Shown here: positions 1-5,691 of the stretch, piece by piece | Numbering within the stretch: position 1 is the stretch's first letter | Layout: the number at the start of each line of letters is the position of its first letter | Assembly (NCBI GenBank): GCA_013375335.1 | Contig: JABXJZ010000099.1 | Location: forward strand, 1 to 5,691 | Direction of reading: 5' to 3' | DNA from: Desulfobacterales bacterium | Lineage (GTDB): Bacteria > Desulfobacterota > DSM-4660 > Desulfatiglandales > B25-G16 | DNA length: 5,691 nt | Position numbers and translations under genes: made by a program | Notes under the pieces: model-generated | What the model saw: the letters and a program-made list of their open reading frames with translations, nothing else | Databases searched by the model: none | Told to the model about the DNA's origin: nothing

Positions 1-170
1 ATCCCCGTGGCCAATATCAAAATAAGGGCTCCGAGAACTCCAAATAGCGCTTCAATTGAGGGTACCTTGTGCCAAAAGAAGATGGTGTGCTCATGTTTGG
101 TGAAGAATCCAAGGAGGATACATGCGATGGCCAATATCAAGAATAACCTCTTAAGCATCACTTCCATCAT
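1..170 (-). CDS. Small two-helix membrane protein, second copy, 3' end cut by window edge
   Basis: The frame is open from the ATG at 170 to the left edge, giving 56 visible residues without a stop, so the C-terminus lies outside. Residues 9-23 form a first hydrophobic helix. A polar aromatic loop follows (about 24-41, with E27, H28, F31, W33, P37, E40, A41), and a second helix starts near residue 42. It aligns without gaps to the 71-residue protein at 2110-2325 across this loop: 11 of 22 positions are identical, in the pattern EH..F.W...P..EA.FG.LG. It is therefore a paralogue of that protein. The start is uncertain: ATGs at 170, 167 and 158 are in frame and none has a strong Shine-Dalgarno site; the one at 158 has GGAAG only two bases upstream. 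It lies 96 bp after the NuoL-like gene and probably belongs to the same operon. Function is unknown; an accessory subunit of the antiporter complex is inferred from position and duplication. Confidence 0.75.
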   Translation of the reverse strand, partial: MMEVMLKRLFLILAIACILLGFFTKHEHTIFFWHKVPSIEALFGVLGALILILATG

Positions 171-266
171 TAGCCTACGCCGTGTGCAGGGTAACCGACT
201 TTAGGGGCCAGATAAACCTTGCCAGATAGTTCTTCCAAAAGAAAGAATCATGGCCTTTTTCACGAT
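171..266 (-). other. 96-bp gap between the NuoL-like gene and the second small membrane gene
   Basis: This is the only real gap in an otherwise overlapping gene string. I see no convincing promoter, hairpin or terminator with a T-run. On the minus strand, a 20-codon frame runs from GTG 263 to TAA 201 without a ribosome-binding site. A second frame, shifted by -1 from the upstream gene, reads 30 protein-like residues (267 to a TAG at 175-177) but has no ATG, GTG or TTG start. An 8-bp direct repeat, GCCAGATA on the plus strand, lies at 207-214 and 221-228. None of these is strong enough to call a gene. Confidence 0.5.
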
Positions 267-2117
267 CTAACGCAATACAATAAAATAGATCAGACCATAG
301 ACAAACAGGAGGGTTAAGGCCAGAAGCACGCCAAGACCTATCGGTCTTCTGTAGACATCGTTATCATACGTCATTTTCCTCATTGCAGCAAGTCTGGATT
401 GCAATTCCCTTAGTTCATCCAGTTTATCCTCATACAGTCCAAGGGCATGGTAAAGCCTATTGATAACCATCAGGTGGATATACCTTATTGCTATCTCGGG
501 GACTAAGATGGGGTTTTTGCTTAGACTTATAGCGTTGGTCACCATTCTGGTAAAGAGACTCTGCAGCCCAAACCTGAGGCCCTGCAGGGGATGACTAAAG
601 AGCCAAAGGAGAAGCATCCCTGGTTTTCTGTAGAACCAGTCTGTGTCCAAGCTGATAGTGGCCTCACCGCCGAGTTTATCTATAGACAGCCAAAATGCCG
701 CGGCGGTGAACAATAGTAGCTGCATGCTCACTACTACATGGGAGGGTGCATAGGGATGATAGTCAACTGCATAAGGTAATATATCATAAAGGACCCTTGG
801 GTAAAGACCGGTAAAGATGCACAAAAAGGCAGTGAGCCCCATGGCTATCAGCATATTCAAGGGAGGTTCTTCGGCCTCTATCTCCTCTAGATTTTCTCCC
901 TCAGGCGCCTTACCAAACCAGGTACCATAGGGAAGCTTTAAGGTAGTGCTGAGGAATGTCCCTATTGAGGCCAAGTGCAAAAAGAGGTATACGGGGACCC
1001 TGTGTATCTCGGCAGCCGCAGCCACTACCATGTTTTTGCTAATGAATCCATTAAACAGTGGTACCCCGGAGATGGAGAAACCGGCTATCAGATAAAGGGA
1101 AAGGCAGATGGGCATCATCTTGTAGAGGTTTCTCCCTTGGAGTTCGGTGATCTTCCTTTTTCCCGTCACATGGATGACCGCCCCTGTACCCATGAAAAGC
1201 AGGGCCTTATATAAGATATGGCAGAAGGCATGGGCAATGGAACCATTTAAACCCATCTCGGTTCCTATCCCCACTCCACACACCATGTATCCCACCTGGC
1301 TGATGATATGATAGGCGAGAACCCTTCTGATGTCGTTTTCCATTAGGGCATAAACCACACCATAGACGGCCATAATAGCCCCTAGCCACATTAGGGGTTC
1401 AACGCCGGGGAAACTCCTGGCCAGCACATATACAGCACTTTTAGTAGTAAACGCGCTTAAGAATACAGCCCCGGTAACAGTTGCCTCTGGGTAGGCATCG
1501 GCCAGCCAGGCATGAAAAGGGGGTACAGCGGCACTGATTATGAAACCAAGGAGTATCAGTAGTGAGGCAAGTCCCCCATATTCTATATAACCGAAATGTA
1601 TGGACCCAGTATTTACCACATGTATGATAATGCCAGCCAAAAGGGCGCAACCACCAAATATGTGGACCATGATATACCTGAATCCGGCATTAAGGGCGGC
1701 CTCGGTCCTTTGATGCCAAATGAGAAATACGGCGGAGATGGCCATGATCTCCCAAAAGGCAAAGAGGGTAAAAAGATCGCCGGCAAAGGTAACCCCCAGG
1801 GTGCTGCCTATATAAAGAAAGGCTGCCACCTGCTGTCCAACTTCCCTCATATGGAGGGCATAGGCCATTCCAAGGAAGGCAATGATGACAAATATGTACC
1901 CAAAACAGAGGCTAAGTTTATCCACCCTTCCGAAGATAAGTTCGTAGCCCAGAAACTGGTAGCTCCAGTATGTGCCCTGATCCATATAAAGGAGATCAAT
2001 AAATGCTATTGCCGGAATCAGGAGTTGGAATACCTGGTTAAGGCGTCTCTCTCTGAGTATGGGAAGGAAGATGGCCCCTACCATAAATATGAATGCCGGT
2101 GGTACTGTTTCAATCAC
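267..2117 (-). CDS. NuoL/MrpA-like antiporter subunit (Proton_antipo_M) with C-terminal extension
   Basis: This is a polytopic ion-translocating subunit of the NuoL/MrpA/MnhD superfamily, expected to form a proton or Na+ half-channel. Numbering from the GTG at 2117 (616 aa): TM5 Glu E123 in FWEIMA; H202 in PPFHAWL; TM8 Lys K226 in TTKSAVYV; the H296/H300/K304 motif (HAFCHILYK); and K361 in GFISK on the TM12 helix. The TM7 Lys is replaced by S195 (ISAAVPPFH). After the core come an acidic loop (about 407-417), a DWFYRKPG motif (493-500), more hydrophobic segments, a heptad-like charged stretch (about 562-582) and a last helix near the C-terminus. This tail makes it longer than the two MnhD proteins. 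The GTG is chosen because GAGG sits nine bases upstream and the overlap with the small gene is only 8 bp; an ATG at 2132 (621 aa) is the alternative. The tail recalls that of NuoL, but no MrpB fusion is seen. Confidence 0.9.
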   Translation of the reverse strand: MIETVPPAFIFMVGAIFLPILRERRLNQVFQLLIPAIAFIDLLYMDQGTYWSYQFLGYELIFGRVDKLSLCFGYIFVIIAFLGMAYALHMREVGQQVAAFLYIGSTLGVTFAGDLFTLFAFWEIMAISAVFLIWHQRTEAALNAGFRYIMVHIFGGCALLAGIIIHVVNTGSIHFGYIEYGGLASLLILLGFIISAAVPPFHAWLADAYPEATVTGAVFLSAFTTKSAVYVLARSFPGVEPLMWLGAIMAVYGVVYALMENDIRRVLAYHIISQVGYMVCGVGIGTEMGLNGSIAHAFCHILYKALLFMGTGAVIHVTGKRKITELQGRNLYKMMPICLSLYLIAGFSISGVPLFNGFISKNMVVAAAAEIHRVPVYLFLHLASIGTFLSTTLKLPYGTWFGKAPEGENLEEIEAEEPPLNMLIAMGLTAFLCIFTGLYPRVLYDILPYAVDYHPYAPSHVVVSMQLLLFTAAAFWLSIDKLGGEATISLDTDWFYRKPGMLLLWLFSHPLQGLRFGLQSLFTRMVTNAISLSKNPILVPEIAIRYIHLMVINRLYHALGLYEDKLDELRELQSRLAAMRKMTYDNDVYRRPIGLGVLLALTLLFVYGLIYFIVLR

Positions 2118-2325
2118 TATAATAATCCTCATACCTTTGGAGCCAACGATGACCAAGGAACTTACAGCCGACCACAAGTAGGATACATCCAAGGAATCCA
2201 AAAATTGCCTCAGATGCCGGAATTCTCTCCCACCAGAAGTGTGGATGTTCAGGTCGGAGAAATAGCCCAACCAAGATGCTCAGGCCAATGCCAATAAGGA
2301 ATATATATCTCAGGGCCCTTGCCAT
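2110..2325 (-). CDS. 71-aa two-helix membrane protein of the antiporter operon
   Basis: A small integral membrane protein with no family name I can assign. Residues 7-23 and about 40-57 are hydrophobic helices. Between them lies a loop rich in Pro, His, Trp and Glu (RPEHPHFWWERIP, residues 24-36) followed by SEAIFGFLG. The charged tail ends in YEDYYSD. The ATG follows the TGA of the preceding mnhD-like gene with no spacer, and AGGAGGG lies six bases upstream, so the start is secure. Its 3' end overlaps the NuoL-like gene by 8 bp. The same loop pattern recurs in the partial gene at 1-170, so it is a conserved protein and not a chance frame. Position suggests a structural or assembly subunit next to the NuoL-like protein. 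It does not look like MnhE, MnhF or MnhG, although the short two-helix form makes remote kinship hard to exclude. Confidence 0.88.
   Translation of the reverse strand: MARALRYIFLIGIGLSILVGLFLRPEHPHFWWERIPASEAIFGFLGCILLVVGCKFLGHRWLQRYEDYYSD
2127..2130 (-). promoter_or_regulatory. Shine-Dalgarno site (GAGG) supporting the GTG start of the NuoL-like gene
   Basis: GAGG ends nine bases before the GTG at 2117 and lies inside the end of the small upstream gene. The competing ATG at 2132 has only AAAGG with a single-base spacer, which is too close to work well. This favours the GTG but does not prove it. Confidence 0.45.
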
Positions 2326-3819
2326 TCACATCCCTCCTAGTATCTTCCCGGTTGCCATAGATGCTATGTTGAAGAAGTTAAAAAAGGCATTCGGGAATAT
2401 TCCCAGAACAAGCGAGATAATTGCCGTTATCACCAAGGGTGCCAACATTTTCATCGGGGCTTCATCAAAATGTGGATCGATAGCCTCCTCAGGGCCCTTA
2501 AAGAATGAATTATAGATAATGGGGAAGAAGTAGGCTACATCTAGAAGGGCACTTATGAGCAAGACAAAGAGAAAGACTATCTCCTTGGCCTCGAGTGAAC
2601 CAAGCGCCAGATACCATTTGCTGATGAATCCACAAACAGGTGGGGTTCCTGCGATACCCATTGCGCCAATAGCAAAGGCACCCATGGTCAAGGGCATCTG
2701 CCTGCCAAGCCCATCGAGTTCACTTACATTTTCTTTATGGGTCTTTACGTAGATGGCCCCCGCAACAAAAAACAGGGTGATCTTCATAAAGCCGTGGCCG
2801 GCCATATGAAATATGCTCCCGGTTATAGCACTTGGGGTTAGCAGTGAGGCCCCCATGATGATTATGGCGAGGTTGTTTATGGTAGAAAAGGCCAGTCTTC
2901 GCTTAAGGTTATCCTGGGTAAGGGCATACATGCCCGAGACAATGACTGTAAAGGAGGCAAAATAGGCCGATAAAATCCACAGATCAAGGCTATCTAGAAG
3001 GTCCGGGCCAAACACGTAGAGGATAATCCTCAAACACCCAAAGACACCCGCCTTAACTACTGCCACAGCATGGAGCAGGGCACTGACGGGAGTTGGTGCT
3101 ATCATCGCAGTTGGTAGCCATTCATGCAAGGGCATAATGGCGGCCTTGACACCAAAACCCAATATGAGAGTAACAAATAGGAATATAAGTGTAGCAGATG
3201 AGGCGTGACCCGAAAGAAAACCACCTGGTTTGAAATCAAGGGTCCCCGTAATAGCGTAGATAAATATTATGGCAAATAGGATGGCCACACCTGCTGTAAG
3301 GATGTATGCAAGATATTTCCTTCCACCCATGATGGCATCTTCCGTCTCCTTGTGGGCAACCAGGGGATAAGTGGACAAGGTCAGGATCTCGTAGAATATA
3401 AAGAGGGTTAATAGATTGCCTGCAAAGGCGATACCCATGGTTGCAGAAAGGGCGAGGGCGAAGTTAAAGAAGTATCTCGTCTGCGCATGTTCATTCAGCC
3501 CCCTGACATAACCTATGGAATAGACCGAGGTTGCAATCCATAGAGCAGAGGCAAGAACACCAAAAAACAGACCAAGCTGGTCTACCCTGAACTGGAGTGA
3601 GACACCAGGTGTAAGTGAGATAATAGTATATTCCAATGTCCATCCATTTAACACAAAGGGAACCATGGAGATAACAATACCGAACTTGAGGACCGAAACC
3701 AGGATAGTCCAGGATTCCCTTAGGTCTCTGTGCCTCTCCCCTGTGAAGATTATGAGCAAGGCCCCTATAAGGGTCACCAGAACAGCCAGAAATGGCCTTA
3801 TGGAAACAATCACCTCCAT
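2326..3819 (-). CDS. mnhD: MnhD-like proton/cation antiporter subunit, second copy, canonical residues intact
   Basis: A 497-residue polytopic protein (about 14 helices) with the Proton_antipo_M core. Every hallmark position is present: TM5 Glu E144 (FIFYEI), TM7 Lys K225 and H232 (GVKAAIMPLHEWLP), H250 and TM8 Lys K256 (LLHAVAVVKAG), K306 (DNLKRRLAF), the H338/H342/K346 motif (HMAGHGFMK) and K401 on the TM12 helix (GFISKWYL). These residues form the central proton path in NuoL/NuoM/NuoN and MrpA/MrpD, so this subunit looks fully able to move ions. The C-terminal DEAPMKMLAP segment is usual for MnhD. The ATG at 3819 has GAGGG seven bases upstream and lies 21 bp after the previous stop; the N-terminus (MEVIVSIRPFLAV) fits the family. 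Similarity to its upstream neighbour is spread over the core, pointing to an old duplication. The symbol reflects family only. Confidence 0.93.
   Translation of the reverse strand: MEVIVSIRPFLAVLVTLIGALLIIFTGERHRDLRESWTILVSVLKFGIVISMVPFVLNGWTLEYTIISLTPGVSLQFRVDQLGLFFGVLASALWIATSVYSIGYVRGLNEHAQTRYFFNFALALSATMGIAFAGNLLTLFIFYEILTLSTYPLVAHKETEDAIMGGRKYLAYILTAGVAILFAIIFIYAITGTLDFKPGGFLSGHASSATLIFLFVTLILGFGVKAAIMPLHEWLPTAMIAPTPVSALLHAVAVVKAGVFGCLRIILYVFGPDLLDSLDLWILSAYFASFTVIVSGMYALTQDNLKRRLAFSTINNLAIIIMGASLLTPSAITGSIFHMAGHGFMKITLFFVAGAIYVKTHKENVSELDGLGRQMPLTMGAFAIGAMGIAGTPPVCGFISKWYLALGSLEAKEIVFLFVLLISALLDVAYFFPIIYNSFFKGPEEAIDPHFDEAPMKMLAPLVITAIISLVLGIFPNAFFNFFNIASMATGKILGGM
2332..2338 (-). promoter_or_regulatory. 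Strong Shine-Dalgarno site (AGGAGGG) for the 71-aa gene
   Basis: AGGAGGG lies within the last codons of the second mnhD-like gene, six bases before the ATG at 2325, and the stop codon TGA abuts that ATG. This layout is typical of termination-reinitiation coupling between two subunits made together. Confidence 0.75.
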
Positions 3820-3826
3820 TAACCAT

Positions 3827-3831
3827 CCCTC
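3827..3831 (-). promoter_or_regulatory. Shine-Dalgarno site (GAGGG) for the second mnhD-like gene
   Basis: GAGGG sits in the 21-bp spacer, seven bases before the ATG at 3819, and fixes that start. A further perfect GGAGGTGA begins with the last base of this ATG; it is too close to the following GTG codon to serve it. Confidence 0.6.
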
Positions 3832-3840
3832 ATTGGATCT

Positions 3841-5331
3841 CTAGAAATATGCGGGGACAGCGAACTGGATTACAGCAGAAATAATCTTGCCACTCAGGAC
3901 ACCGAGCGCCATTATTCCCGCCGTTGCGATGAGTATTGGTATGAGCATACTTAAAGGCGCCTCTTCAGGTGCAATGGCCAATTCCGAACCAGCACCTATA
4001 GGTTCACCCCCTGGCTCAAGGTATGCATTCTCTATGACTCGGAAAAAGAGGATAACATTTAAGAGGCTGCTTACGAGCAAAACGGCCACAAAAACCCACT
4101 GACTTGCATGAATTGAGCCGAGGATAAGGTACCACTTGCTGAAAAAACCACAGGTCGGTGGAATCCCTATCACGGAGAGGGCTGCTATGACAAAGGCCGC
4201 CATGGTAAGTGGCATCCTTCTGTGCAGGTACGTTAGTCCAGAAATTTCTCTCTTACCAGATCGATACATAATGGCACCCACAACCAGGAAAAGGGCAAGC
4301 ATCATAAAGGCATCATTGAGTATATGGAGGATTGCGCCTGTAAGCCCATCTCTATTGGCAAGCCCCACACCTAAGGCTATGTAGCCTACTTCACTTACCA
4401 CGATGTAGGCGAGCATCCTTTTCAAGTCAACCTGGGCCAAGGCCAATACGGAGCCAAAGATTATGGCAACAGCAGCCATCCAGCCGAGGAGGGTGGCTAC
4501 GGGGAACAATTCTATTGAGAAATAGGGCCTAAATACCGTAAACATAATCCTTATCATCACATATGCCCCTACCTTGGTCATCAGGGGCGCAACAAGAGCA
4601 CTTACCGCCGATGGGGCATAGGTATAGGCATCCGGAAGCCACACATGTAAGGGGAAAAGCGCCATCTTTATGCCCACTCCCACCAGGAAAAAGGCGAAGG
4701 CAACCAACACCACCTTGGAATGATATAGAGTAGGTAATATCTGAGATAGGTCAGCCATATTAAGCGATCCGGTAACTATATAAAGGTAGCCCACGCCAAG
4801 CAAGTAAAAGCAGGCGCCAATGGTCCCCAATATCACATAATTAAAACTGGCAAATGGTGCACCATCCTCCCCTATAGCTATAAGGGCATAGGCAGCAAGG
4901 GATGCAATCTCTAAGAACACATAGAGATTGAACATATCACCGGTCGCTGCAATCCCCAACAGGCCCGTTACCAGTAAGAGATAGATGGTATAAAAGAAAA
5001 CGATCTTCTCAGGCAGTTCCTGCTCGACACTTCTCTTTGAATAGATAGCTACGAAAAAGCTAATAGATGCTATGATAACCAGAACAAAGGCATTCAGATG
5101 GTCGATGACATACTCTATCCCCCACGGGGGATCCCAATTTCCAAGATGGTAATGGATGGTTCCGCTTGTGATAACCGTATTTAATGTATGAAGGGATGCC
5201 AGGAATGAGATTGAAAGGGCCACTAAAGCGATTGGATAAGAAAAACCCTTCTTCCACCAACCAAAGATAAGATTCAGAAAGGCGAATATCAGGGGAATAA
5301 CAACTGCTAAAACAGGAGATTGGGGGAGCAT
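3841..5331 (-). CDS. mnhD: MnhD-like antiporter subunit, first copy, with altered HxxxHxxxK motif
   Basis: A 496-residue polytopic protein (about 14 helices) of the MnhD/NuoM/NuoN group. Conserved positions include TM5 Glu E141 (YVFLEI), TM7 Lys K222 with H229 (GIKMALFPLHVWLPDAY), TM8 Lys K253 (MTKVGAYV), K304 (DLKRMLAY) and K399 on the TM12 helix (GFFSKWYL). The HxxxHxxxK motif reads HILNDAFMM: H336 is kept, the second His is D340 and the Lys is M344. The DNA reading (4326-4300) is clean, with no frame disturbance. The C-terminal EEAPLSMLIP segment is normal for MnhD. The ATG at 5331 overlaps the end of the mnhC-like gene by 25 bp and has only a weak ribosome-binding site, which suggests translational coupling. 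It probably forms one ion half-channel, with changed proton-transfer chemistry in its central part. The symbol reflects family only. Confidence 0.92.
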   Translation of the reverse strand: MLPQSPVLAVVIPLIFAFLNLIFGWWKKGFSYPIALVALSISFLASLHTLNTVITSGTIHYHLGNWDPPWGIEYVIDHLNAFVLVIIASISFFVAIYSKRSVEQELPEKIVFFYTIYLLLVTGLLGIAATGDMFNLYVFLEIASLAAYALIAIGEDGAPFASFNYVILGTIGACFYLLGVGYLYIVTGSLNMADLSQILPTLYHSKVVLVAFAFFLVGVGIKMALFPLHVWLPDAYTYAPSAVSALVAPLMTKVGAYVMIRIMFTVFRPYFSIELFPVATLLGWMAAVAIIFGSVLALAQVDLKRMLAYIVVSEVGYIALGVGLANRDGLTGAILHILNDAFMMLALFLVVGAIMYRSGKREISGLTYLHRRMPLTMAAFVIAALSVIGIPPTCGFFSKWYLILGSIHASQWVFVAVLLVSSLLNVILFFRVIENAYLEPGGEPIGAGSELAIAPEEAPLSMLIPILIATAGIMALGVLSGKIISAVIQFAVPAYF

Positions 5332-5691
5332 CTTTTGAGCTTCAAGATCTCGTCTTCCTCTAACGTATTATACCTTCGGTAAATAGCTATCACTATTGCC
5401 AGTGCAACTCCCAAGGTACTTACCATGACAACTATGGCGGTAAGCATAAGCACGTGTGGTAGTGGGTTTACATAGGCTGTAGCTTGAATAACATGCCCAG
5501 GGGCATGCTCAATGATAGGCAGGGTTCCTCCCTTTTTTGCAGCAGTAGAGATAAAAAAAAGAATGATTGCTGTCTGAAATATATTCATCCCTATAATCTT
5601 CTTTACCAGGTTTCTTTTGCCAATCATGGCGTAAAAACCTATCATCATCAGGATGATATAAATCCAGTAATTGTATTTGCTAATTATAAAA
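5307..5691 (-). CDS. mnhC: MnhC/MrpC-like (NuoK-type) subunit, N-terminus cut by window edge
   Basis: A small three-helix subunit that in Mrp and Mbh complexes packs beside MnhD, as NuoK does in complex I. The frame is open from the right edge to the TAG at 5307, giving 127 visible residues. An internal ATG at 5648 exists, but the 14 codons before it (ending YNYWIYIIL) are helix-like and continue the first membrane segment, so the true start is outside. Visible marks: a first helix ending near GFYAMIGKRN, a second helix after KKIIGMNIFQTA, a Gly/Pro/His loop, and the signature NPLPHVLMLTAIVV, which corresponds to the DPLPQALVLTAIVI-type motif of MnhC. A charged tail EEDEILKLK follows. The last residues are encoded in the 25-bp overlap with the mnhD-like gene. 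The C-then-D order matches Mrp and Mbh operons, so MnhB-type genes may lie just to the right; that is inference. Confidence 0.9.
   Translation of the reverse strand, partial: FIISKYNYWIYIILMMIGFYAMIGKRNLVKKIIGMNIFQTAIILFFISTAAKKGGTLPIIEHAPGHVIQATAYVNPLPHVLMLTAIVVMVSTLGVALAIVIAIYRRYNTLEEDEILKLKRCSPNLLF

Noticed and set aside
8..140. 13-bp direct repeat TGGCCAATATCAA at 8-20 and 128-140
   Set aside because: Both copies encode Leu-Ile-Leu-Ala in frame within the two hydrophobic helices of the same protein; coincidence from similar helix composition is the simplest explanation.
7..204. Plus-strand 65-codon frame at the left edge
   Set aside because: It is antisense to the second small membrane gene, whose frame is supported by similarity to the 71-aa protein.
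207..228. 8-bp direct repeat GCCAGATA in the 96-bp gap, considered as an operator
   Set aside because: It is short and has only two copies, without a nearby promoter or dyad symmetry.
2118..2270. Longer N-terminus for the NuoL-like gene starting from a TTG at 2270
   Set aside because: It would add 51 hydrophilic residues overlapping nearly the whole 71-aa gene in another frame, and the small gene has a strong ribosome-binding site and a paralogue. The GTG at 2117 or the ATG at 2132 fits better.
1596..2297. Plus-strand open frame of 233 codons antisense to the NuoL-like gene
   Set aside because: Its composition is low-hydrophobicity and rich in Gly, Lys, His and Tyr, without a recognisable domain. 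It lies opposite two well-supported membrane genes and is best explained by their codon bias.
3809..3817. Perfect GGAGGTGA overlapping the start codon of the second mnhD-like gene, considered as the site for a later start
   Set aside because: No ATG, GTG or TTG lies at a workable distance in frame, and GAGGG upstream of the ATG at 3819 already explains initiation.
3491..3826. Minus-strand 111-codon frame overlapping the start of the second mnhD-like gene
   Set aside because: It is out of frame with a clear family member over its whole length and has an implausible Cys/Trp/His-rich composition.

Overview
The window is part of one minus-strand operon of membrane-protein genes of the Mrp/Mnh cation:proton antiporter superfamily. 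This is the module shared by Mrp antiporters, the membrane-bound Mbh, Mbx and Mbs complexes, and the membrane arm of respiratory complex I. No soluble redox subunit (hydrogenase-like, ferredoxin-like or NuoB/C/D/I-like) is visible, so the sequence does not show whether the module is a free-standing antiporter or the ion-pumping half of a larger redox complex. I see no RNA genes, mobile elements or CRISPR arrays.

Layout in transcription order (right to left): an MnhC/NuoK-like subunit cut by the right edge (5691-5307); a first MnhD-like antiporter subunit (5331-3841); a second MnhD-like subunit (3819-2326); a 71-residue two-helix membrane protein of unassigned family (2325-2110); a larger NuoL-like antiporter subunit with a C-terminal extension (2117-267); a 96-bp gap; and the start of a second small two-helix protein (170-1) that resembles the first and runs off the left edge. 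Joints are tight (25-bp overlap, 21-bp gap, 0-bp gap, 8-bp overlap), so the genes are probably co-transcribed and translationally coupled. The 96-bp gap is the only break.

Three separate antiporter-like subunits in one operon suggest up to three ion half-channels, as in complex I (NuoL/M/N), but with Mrp-type partners. Only the middle subunit keeps the full set of canonical channel residues. The first MnhD has Asp and Met where the HxxxHxxxK motif normally has its second His and its Lys. The NuoL-like subunit has Ser where the TM7 Lys is expected. The small protein recurs on both sides of the NuoL-like gene, which suggests it is a real accessory subunit, possibly one per antiporter subunit.

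Organism: the gene order, frequent AGA/AGG arginine and ATA isoleucine codons, middling GC and Shine-Dalgarno sites fit an anaerobic, perhaps thermophilic, bacterium such as a Desulfobacterota-like lineage. This is a weak inference; an archaeon is not excluded.
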